From assembly GCF_024178315.1 (NCBI RefSeq), contig NZ_JAMZIK010000101.1:1-63813 (forward strand): a stretch of DNA of 63,813 nucleotides, written 5' to 3'. The DNA is from Siccirubricoccus soli. Lineage in GTDB: Bacteria; Pseudomonadota; Alphaproteobacteria; Acetobacterales; Acetobacteraceae. Below are positions 58,568 to 63,813 of this stretch, piece after piece. The position numbers were made by a program, and so were the translations under genes. The notes beneath the pieces are model-generated. The model did no database searches. It saw nothing but the letters and a program-made list of their open reading frames with translations, and was not told the DNA's origin. Each line of letters begins with the position of its first letter. The stretch's first letter is position 1.

Positions 58568-60058
58568 ATGCACCCGACCGATTTCACCCTGCGCGGCGCC
58601 ATCGAGGCGCTGAACGAGGGCCTCGTCACCAGCGTCGAGCTGACCGAGGCGCATCTTCGCGCCATCGAGGCGCTGAACCCGCGCCTCAACGCCTTCACCA
58701 CGGTGACGGCGGAGCAGGCCCTGGCCCAGGCCAAGGCCAGCGATGCGCGGCGGAAGGAAGGCATCGCCGGGCCGCTGGAAGGCGTGCCGCTGGCGATCAA
58801 GGACCTGTTCTGCACCGCGGGTGTCCGTACCACGGCGGGCAGCCGGATCCTCGGCAATTTCATCCCGCCCTATGAGAGCACCGTCACCGCCAACCTGCTG
58901 CGGGACGGCGCGGTGTTCCTCGGCAAGGTGAACCTGGACGAGTTCGCCATGGGCTCCTCCAACACCACCTCCGCCTTCGGGCCGGTGGAGAACCCCTGGA
59001 GCCGGGCGAACGACCCCGATACGCGGCTGGTGCCCGGCGGCTCCTCCGGCGGTTCGGCGGCGGCGGTCGCGGCGCGGCTGGCGCTGGGGGCGACGGCGAC
59101 CGACACCGGCGGCTCCATCCGCCAGCCCGCGGCCTTCTGCGGCATCGCCGGCATCAAGCCGACCTATGGAAGGTGCAGCCGCTACGGCATCGTGGCCTTC
59201 GCCTCCTCGCTGGACCAGGCGGGGCCGGTGGCCCGCACCGTCGAGGATTGCGCCATCCTGCTGCGGAGCATGGCCGGCTTCGACCCGAAGGACAGCACCA
59301 GCGCCGAGGTGCCGGTGCCGGATTTCGCCGCCGCCTGCGCCCGCGGGGTGAAGGGGCTGCGCATCGGCGTGCCGAAGGAATACCGGCTGGACGGCATGCC
59401 GGCCGAGATCGAGGCGCTGTGGCAGCAGGGGCTGGACTGGCTGCGGGCCGAGGGCGCGGAGACTGTCGAGATCAGCCTGCCGCACACGAAATACGCGCTG
59501 CCGACCTACTACATCGTGGCGCCGGCCGAGGCCTCCTCCAACCTCGCCCGCTATGACGGGGTGCGCTTCGGCCTGCGCGTGGCGGAGAAGGGCAGCGATC
59601 TGAAGGACCTCTATGAGCGCACCCGCGCCGCGGGGTTCGGCGCGGAGGTCAGGCGGCGCATCATGATCGGCACCTATGTGCTGAGCGCCGGCTATTACGA
59701 CGCCTACTACCTGAAGGCGCAGAAGGTCCGGGCGCTGATCAAGCGCGACTTCGACGAGGCCTTCGGCAAGGTGGACGCCATCGTCACCCCGGCCACGCCC
59801 TCCGCCGCCTTCGGGATGGACGAGAAGCAGGACGACCCGGTGACGATGTACCTGAACGACGTCTTCACCGTGCCGGCGAACCTGGCGGGCCTGCCGGGGC
59901 TCGCCGTGCCGGCGGGGCTCGATGCGCAGGGCCTGCCGCTCGGGCTGCAGGTGCTCGGGCGCGCCTTCGACGAGGAGACGGTCTTCGCGGTGGGCACCGC
60001 CATCGAGAAGGCGGCGGGGTTCGACGCGCTGCCGCGGCTGCGCGCGGGGGCGGTGTGA
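58568..60058 (+). CDS. gatA: Asp-tRNA(Asn)/Glu-tRNA(Gln) amidotransferase subunit A
   Basis: 496-aa glutaminase subunit that releases ammonia for GatB. Catalytic lysine in [15 protein letters not shown] near residue 79, cis-serine in [15 protein letters not shown] near 158, and nucleophile in [15 protein letters not shown] near 182. The start is the ATG at 58568. The TGA overlaps a GTG of an unexpected gene (GTGA) before gatB. Confidence 0.96.
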   Translation: MHPTDFTLRGAIEALNEGLVTSVELTEAHLRAIEALNPRLNAFTTVTAEQALAQAKASDARRKEGIAGPLEGVPLAIKDLFCTAGVRTTAGSRILGNFIPPYESTVTANLLRDGAVFLGKVNLDEFAMGSSNTTSAFGPVENPWSRANDPDTRLVPGGSSGGSAAAVAARLALGATATDTGGSIRQPAAFCGIAGIKPTYGRCSRYGIVAFASSLDQAGPVARTVEDCAILLRSMAGFDPKDSTSAEVPVPDFAAACARGVKGLRIGVPKEYRLDGMPAEIEALWQQGLDWLRAEGAETVEISLPHTKYALPTYYIVAPAEASSNLARYDGVRFGLRVAEKGSDLKDLYERTRAAGFGAEVRRRIMIGTYVLSAGYYDAYYLKAQKVRALIKRDFDEAFGKVDAIVTPATPSAAFGMDEKQDDPVTMYLNDVFTVPANLAGLPGLAVPAGLDAQGLPLGLQVLGRAFDEETVFAVGTAIEKAAGFDALPRLRAGAV

Positions 60059-60606
60059 GGCTGGGCGCACGCCCGGCACCGCAAGGATGGCGAGGCGGCG
60101 CCGCCGGCCGGAAGGACGCTGCGCGCCGGCTGCGCCGGTCGCCTGCGGCGATCCCTGGCCCCGGCGAGACCGGCCTGCCCCCTGAAGCCGTGGCCGGGAC
60201 GGAGGAACGGGCGCTTCAGCCGAACCGAGGAACACTGGATCTGGCGCGCAGCCTCGCGGCGATCCGGCAGGCGGCGGAAGCGCGGCGGTTCCTGAGCTAC
60301 GGCGATGTCGCGGCGGCGTCCGGGCTGGCCTGGAGCGTGGCGCGGCGCCGGATGGACCCGCACCTCTTCGACCTCTGCCGGCGCGGCACCGCGCGGGGCT
60401 GGCCGCTGCTCCCGGCCATCGTGGTGGACAAGCGGAGCGTGCCGCATGGCGCCATGCGCGGGCGGCCGCTGATCGGCTTCGCCCGGGCGGCGGAGCGCTG
60501 CGGCCGTGTCATCCCCGGCGGCGATGCCGCCAGCTTCCTTGCGGCGGAACAGCGCCGCGTCTTCGATTGGGCCGAGAAGGAACGAGGCCATGACCTACAC
60601 GCTTGA
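60055..60606 (+). CDS. hypothetical protein inserted between gatA and gatB
   Basis: 183-aa reading frame. The GTG at 60055 overlaps the gatA stop; its end overlaps gatB by 17 bases. The first 60 residues are basic and low-complexity, so a later start is possible. From about residue 63 the sequence is regular: [29 protein letters not shown], then [30 protein letters not shown] and [37 protein letters not shown]. The [10 protein letters not shown] helix recalls the winged helix of alkyltransferase-like proteins, but the catalytic PCHR motif is absent. Function unknown. The position suggests it is made together with the amidotransferase. Confidence 0.7.
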   Translation: MRLGARPAPQGWRGGAAGRKDAARRLRRSPAAIPGPGETGLPPEAVAGTEERALQPNRGTLDLARSLAAIRQAAEARRFLSYGDVAAASGLAWSVARRRMDPHLFDLCRRGTARGWPLLPAIVVDKRSVPHGAMRGRPLIGFARAAERCGRVIPGGDAASFLAAEQRRVFDWAEKERGHDLHA

Positions 60607-62038
60607 AGGCCGCACCGGCCCCTGGGAGATCGTCGTGGGCCTCGAGGTCCACGCCCAGGTCACCTCCAACGCCAAGCTGTTCAGCGGCGCCGCCACCGAA
60701 TTCGGCGCCGCGCCGAACAGCCAGGTGAGCCTGGTGGATGCCGGCTTCCCCGGCATGCTGCCGGTTATCAACCGGGAATGCGTGGCCCAGGCCGTCCGCA
60801 CCGGCCTCGGGCTGAAGGCGCAGGTGAATCTCTGGTCGCGCTTCGACCGCAAGAACTACTTCTACGCCGACCTGCCGCAGGGCTACCAGATCAGCCAATA
60901 CGCCCACCCGATCATCGGCACCGGCGCGATCGAGATCGAGCTGGGCGACGGCACGGTGAAGACCATCGGCATCACCCGCCTGCACCTGGAACAGGATGCG
61001 GGCAAGAGCCTGCACGACCAGCACCCGACCAAGAGCTTCATCGACCTCAACCGCTCCGGCGTCGCGCTGATGGAGATCGTCTCCGAGCCCGACATGCGCA
61101 GCCCGGAGGAGGCCGGCGCCTATCTCTCGAAGCTGCGGCAGATCCTGCGCTACCTTGGCACCTGCGACGGCAACATGGACGAGGGCTCGATGCGGGCGGA
61201 CGTCAATGTCTCCGTCCGCAAGCCGGGCGAGGGCTACCGCACCCGCTGCGAGGTGAAGAACGTCAACTCCATCCGCTTCGTCATGCAGGCGGTGGAGGCC
61301 GAGGCGCGCCGGCAGATCGAGGTGTGGGAGGAGGGCGGCACGGTCGAGCAGGAGACAAGGCTGTTCGACACGGGGCGCGGCGTCACCCGCTCCATGCGCT
61401 CCAAGGAGGATGCGCATGACTACCGCTACTTCCCGGACCCCGACCTGCCGCCGCTGGTGATCGAGCAGAGCTGGGTGGACCAGCTCAAGGCCTCCCTGCC
61501 GGAACTGCCGGATGAGCGGCGGGCGCGCTATGTGGCGATGGGGCTGACGCCCTATGACGCGCATGTGCTGACCCTGGAGAAGGAGACCGCCGCCTATTTC
61601 GAGACGGTCGCCAAGGGGCGCGATGCCAAGGTCGCGGCCAATTGGGTGACGGGCGACCTCTTCGCCGCCATCAACCGCCTGAAGACCAGCATCGCGGCGC
61701 CGCCGGTGCCGGCCGAGCATCTCGGCCAATTGCTGGACCTGCTGGCGGACAAGACGCTGTCCGGCACGCTGGCCAAGACGGTGTTCGAGGCGATGATCGA
61801 GACCGGCAAGTCGCCCGGCGCCATCGTGCAGGAGCGCGGACTGCGCCAGGTGACGGATACCGGCGCCATCGACCGCATGGTGGCGCAGGTGCTGGAGGCC
61901 AATGCCGACAAGGTCGCCGAGTACAAGGCGGGCAAGGAGAAGCTGTTCGGCTTCTTCGTCGGCCAGGTGATGAAGGCGATGCAGGGCAAGGGCAACCCGG
62001 CCCTGGTGAATGAGGCGGTGAAGCGGGCGCTGGGCTGA
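60590..62038 (+). CDS. gatB: Asp-tRNA(Asn)/Glu-tRNA(Gln) amidotransferase subunit B
   Basis: 482-aa kinase-amidase-transferase subunit that phosphorylates the misacylated Glu/Asp and accepts ammonia. [22 protein letters not shown] near residues 12-33, [57 protein letters not shown] and the C-terminal YqeY-like tail domain from about residue 335. ATG 60590 with AACGAGG before it. Completes gatCA-X-B. Confidence 0.97.
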   Translation: MTYTLEGRTGPWEIVVGLEVHAQVTSNAKLFSGAATEFGAAPNSQVSLVDAGFPGMLPVINRECVAQAVRTGLGLKAQVNLWSRFDRKNYFYADLPQGYQISQYAHPIIGTGAIEIELGDGTVKTIGITRLHLEQDAGKSLHDQHPTKSFIDLNRSGVALMEIVSEPDMRSPEEAGAYLSKLRQILRYLGTCDGNMDEGSMRADVNVSVRKPGEGYRTRCEVKNVNSIRFVMQAVEAEARRQIEVWEEGGTVEQETRLFDTGRGVTRSMRSKEDAHDYRYFPDPDLPPLVIEQSWVDQLKASLPELPDERRARYVAMGLTPYDAHVLTLEKETAAYFETVAKGRDAKVAANWVTGDLFAAINRLKTSIAAPPVPAEHLGQLLDLLADKTLSGTLAKTVFEAMIETGKSPGAIVQERGLRQVTDTGAIDRMVAQVLEANADKVAEYKAGKEKLFGFFVGQVMKAMQGKGNPALVNEAVKRALG

Positions 62039-62039
62039 G

Positions 62040-62150
62040 CCAGGGCCCTGCCCCCTGGACCCCGGCAGGGGGCGCAGCCCCCGTTGGCGGCCGTGCCGCC
62101 AACCGCCGCCGGGGAGGGAACTCCTCCCTGGACCCCGGTGTGAGGTTTGC
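62040..62150. repeat. GC-rich palindromic mosaic, copy 8
   Basis: Starts 2 bases behind the gatB stop: CCAGGGCCCTGCCCCCTGG, GGGGGCGCAGCCCCC (62067-62081), GGCGGCCGTGCCGCC and GGAGGGAACTCCTCC, ending ACCCCGGTGTGAG as in copy 2. Likely the 3' end of the gat operon. Confidence 0.7.
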
Positions 62151-62241
62151 ACGCGAGGGTTGAACCTGCCGACCCGCATCAGGGCCTGCCCGGTGATGAT
62201 TCTCGACGGGACTCTTTCACCGGCCCCGCTACACTCGTCCC

Positions 62242-62745
62242 ATGGTTGTATCGGACCCCATGCCCGTCCTTGCCTGCCTGGCGCAGCGCCTTGCCGGGAT
62301 CGAGCGGCTGGAGCAGGGCTATGCCGCCCTCGCAGAGGCGGCGGCGGCAATCCTCGCGCCGCGCCTCTTCTCCATCATGCTGCATGATGCCGCGGAGGGG
62401 TGGAATCTCCGCCTCCACTCCAGCCAGCCGGAGGTTTATCCGCCCGGCGGCCGCAAGCCGGTGCGGGACACCGAATGGACGCGGCAGCTCTTCCGGCGTG
62501 GCGAGCCCTGGTTCTGCGCCGATGTGGCGGCGATCCGCGCCACCTTCCCGGACCATGCGCTGATCGAATCCCTCGGCTGCGGCTGCGCCATGAACCTGCC
62601 GGCGCGCTGGCGCGGCCGGACCCTCGGCACCGTCAACCTGCTGGCGGAGGAGGGGCGCTACGCCGCCGGGGATATCGTGCCGGGCCTGGTGCTGGCCGGC
62701 CTCGCCGTGCCGCTGCTGCAGGAGGCGCGGCGGCGGCTGGGTTGA
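62242..62745 (+). CDS. GAF domain-containing protein
   Basis: 167-aa single GAF domain protein. GYAALAEAAAAILAPRLFSIMLHDAAEGWNLRLHSSQPE, VRDTEWTRQLFRRGEPWFCADVAAIRATFPDHALIESLGCGCAMNLPARWRGRTLGTVNLLAEEGRY are a typical GAF fold, with an ESLGCGCAMN core. Two close cysteines (GCGC) may bind a ligand or metal, or be redox-sensitive. No output domain is present. Start ATG 62242 is weak; MPVLAC 18 bases later is possible. Confidence 0.78.
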   Translation: MVVSDPMPVLACLAQRLAGIERLEQGYAALAEAAAAILAPRLFSIMLHDAAEGWNLRLHSSQPEVYPPGGRKPVRDTEWTRQLFRRGEPWFCADVAAIRATFPDHALIESLGCGCAMNLPARWRGRTLGTVNLLAEEGRYAAGDIVPGLVLAGLAVPLLQEARRRLG

Positions 62746-62892
62746 TGCCCCGTCCGGAAAGCCGTGGCTTTCCGAGCCGGGTATCGCGCGCAGGCTTGGT
62801 GTGGCGGCTGCGCGCCAGGCTGAAGGGCATGCCGGCCGCATGCCCATGGACCGACGCCGGTCGGTATGTCGCGCGGCCGGTATGGGCCGCCG

Positions 62893-63813
62893 CTACTCCA
62901 CCCGGATGTTGGCCGTCTGCGCCACCCGGCGCCACACCTCGGATTCCTGCAGGATGCGGGCGCGGAACGCCTCGGGCGTGGTCCAGCTCGCCTGGGCGCC
63001 CTGGGCTGCCAGCCCGTCCCGCACCTCGGGCGCCTCGCTGGCGATCTTCGCCGCCGCGGACATCTTCGCCAGGATCGGTGCCGGCAGGCGGGCGGGGCCG
63101 AGCAGGCTGTACCAATTATCCGCCAGCAGCTCCGGATAGCCGTATTCGGCGGTGATGGCGAGGTCCGGCAGGGCGGGGCTGCGCTGGCGGCTGGCCAGGA
63201 CCAGCGGCTGCATCGCCCCGCTGCGGATATGCGGCATGATGGGCGGCAGATCGGCGAAGAGCAGCTGGATGGAGCCGCCCAGCAGGTCCGTCACCGCCGG
63301 TGCCGCACCGCGATAGGGCACCACGGTGATGTCGATGCCGGTCTGGATGCGCAGCAGCTCCGCCGCGAATTGGGAAATGCCGGCGGCGCCGGCGGTGCCG
63401 ATATTGATCCGCCCCGGCTGCCGCTTCGCCAGGGCGATCAGCTCCGGCAGGGTTTTCACCCCGAGGGAGGGCGGCGCCACCAGTGCTTCCGGCACCAGGG
63501 TGACGATGCTGATGGGCGTCAGGTCGTCCGGCACCTTGTAGGGCAGGGTGGAGGTGTGCGGGTTGATGACCAGCGGGCCGGAGGAGGTGATGACGAAGGT
63601 GTAGCCATCCGGCGCCGCCTTGGCCGTTGCGTCCACCCCGATGCCGCCGCCGGCGCCGCCGCGATTCTCGATGACGATGGTCTGCTTCAGCTGGGCCATC
63701 AGCGGCTGGGCGTAGAGCCGGGCGATGATGTCGTTCGGCCCGCCGGGCGGGTAGGGGACGATGATGCGGATGGGGCGGCTGGGCCAATCCCCCGTCCCCT
63801 GGGCAAGCGCCGG
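62893..63813 (-). CDS. Bug-family (TctC) substrate-binding protein, 5' end cut by window
   Basis: 307 codons (306 aa plus stop) of a Bug protein; the signal peptide start lies beyond the window edge, where the frame is still open (ALAQGTGDWPSRPIRII just after the signal cut). Landmarks: IIVPYPPGGPNDIIARL, VIENRGGAGGGIGVDATAKAAPDGYTFVITSSGPL, GRINIGTAGAAGISQFAAELL, VPYRGAAPAVTDLLGGSIQLLFADLP. It ends NIRVE as the Bug copy at 38.8 kb ends NIRLD, a family feature. Ligand unknown. Confidence 0.92.
   Translation of the reverse strand, partial: PALAQGTGDWPSRPIRIIVPYPPGGPNDIIARLYAQPLMAQLKQTIVIENRGGAGGGIGVDATAKAAPDGYTFVITSSGPLVINPHTSTLPYKVPDDLTPISIVTLVPEALVAPPSLGVKTLPELIALAKRQPGRINIGTAGAAGISQFAAELLRIQTGIDITVVPYRGAAPAVTDLLGGSIQLLFADLPPIMPHIRSGAMQPLVLASRQRSPALPDLAITAEYGYPELLADNWYSLLGPARLPAPILAKMSAAAKIASEAPEVRDGLAAQGAQASWTTPEAFRARILQESEVWRRVAQTANIRVE

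Noticed and set aside
60509-62350. 613-codon minus-strand open frame opposite gatB
   Set aside because: gatB is unmistakable on the plus strand; the antisense frame has no motif.

Overview
This GC-rich (about 70%) window looks like chromosome of an alphaproteobacterium of the Acetobacteraceae (Roseomonas-like). The reasons are the very high G/C at third codon positions, the plsX-fabH-ihfA-merR order, a petABC bc1 operon with a ubiquinol-cytochrome c chaperone/YceD gene pair, an XDH/CODH maturation cluster, and lone Bug/TctC-type binding proteins. No rRNA, tRNA, CRISPR array, prophage or intact insertion sequence was seen.

Layout: 0.1-4.4 kb, two CoA ligases and an acyl-CoA-dehydrogenase-like flavoprotein. 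4.7-8.5 kb, a PEP-CTERM exported protein, DUF2585 membrane protein, MTA phosphorylase, a glycosyltransferase and a small lipoprotein. 8.7-12.4 kb, the bc1 operon (petABC, minus) divergent from hemF. 12.6-16.7 kb, a coupled operon of deacetylase-fold hydrolase, amidase, RutA-like flavin monooxygenase and SDR. 16.9-22.8 kb, a minus-strand cluster for molybdo-hydroxylase maturation (CoxG, CoxD, CoxE, split XdhC, MocA-like fusion) without the enzyme subunits. 22.9-26.7 kb, two tandem NhaD/CitMHS-type antiporters and a methylisocitrate-lyase-like enzyme. 27.4-32.8 kb, the housekeeping block bamE, UbiC chaperone, yceD, rpmF, plsX, fabH, ihfA, merR. 33-38.7 kb, GNAT, an oxalyl-CoA-synthetase-like ligase, a ketopantoate-reductase-like enzyme and three apparently paralogous lipoproteins. 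38.8-51.4 kb, nitrogen scavenging and transport: Bug protein, M20 ureido hydrolase, an IS5-derived remnant protein, AtzH/HpxZ, AtzF, a formamidase-like hydrolase, a NitT/TauT-type ABC transporter, a hydroxyacid dehydrogenase, a thioesterase and a binding-protein-like protein with no signal peptide. 51.6-54.2 kb, minC, a 714-base gap, then minDE. 54.3-63.8 kb, a 651-aa protein of unknown function, a serine hydrolase, ruvX, gatCA-X-gatB, a GAF protein and a truncated Bug protein.

Two intergenic repeat systems stand out. One is a family of four elements of exactly 105 bp, each two hairpins, falling into two sequence subfamilies whose stems differ but still pair. The other is a mosaic of short GC-rich palindromes found at about ten places, nearly always just after the 3' end of a gene and sometimes supplying its last codons and stop. 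A third, 116-bp nested palindrome lies directly after minC.

Functionally the window joins core energy and envelope functions (bc1, haem, fatty-acid/phospholipid synthesis, cell division, amidotransferase) to an accessory set rich in amide and ureide hydrolases with matching binding proteins. This suggests scavenging of organic nitrogen such as cyclic amides, ureides and allophanate.
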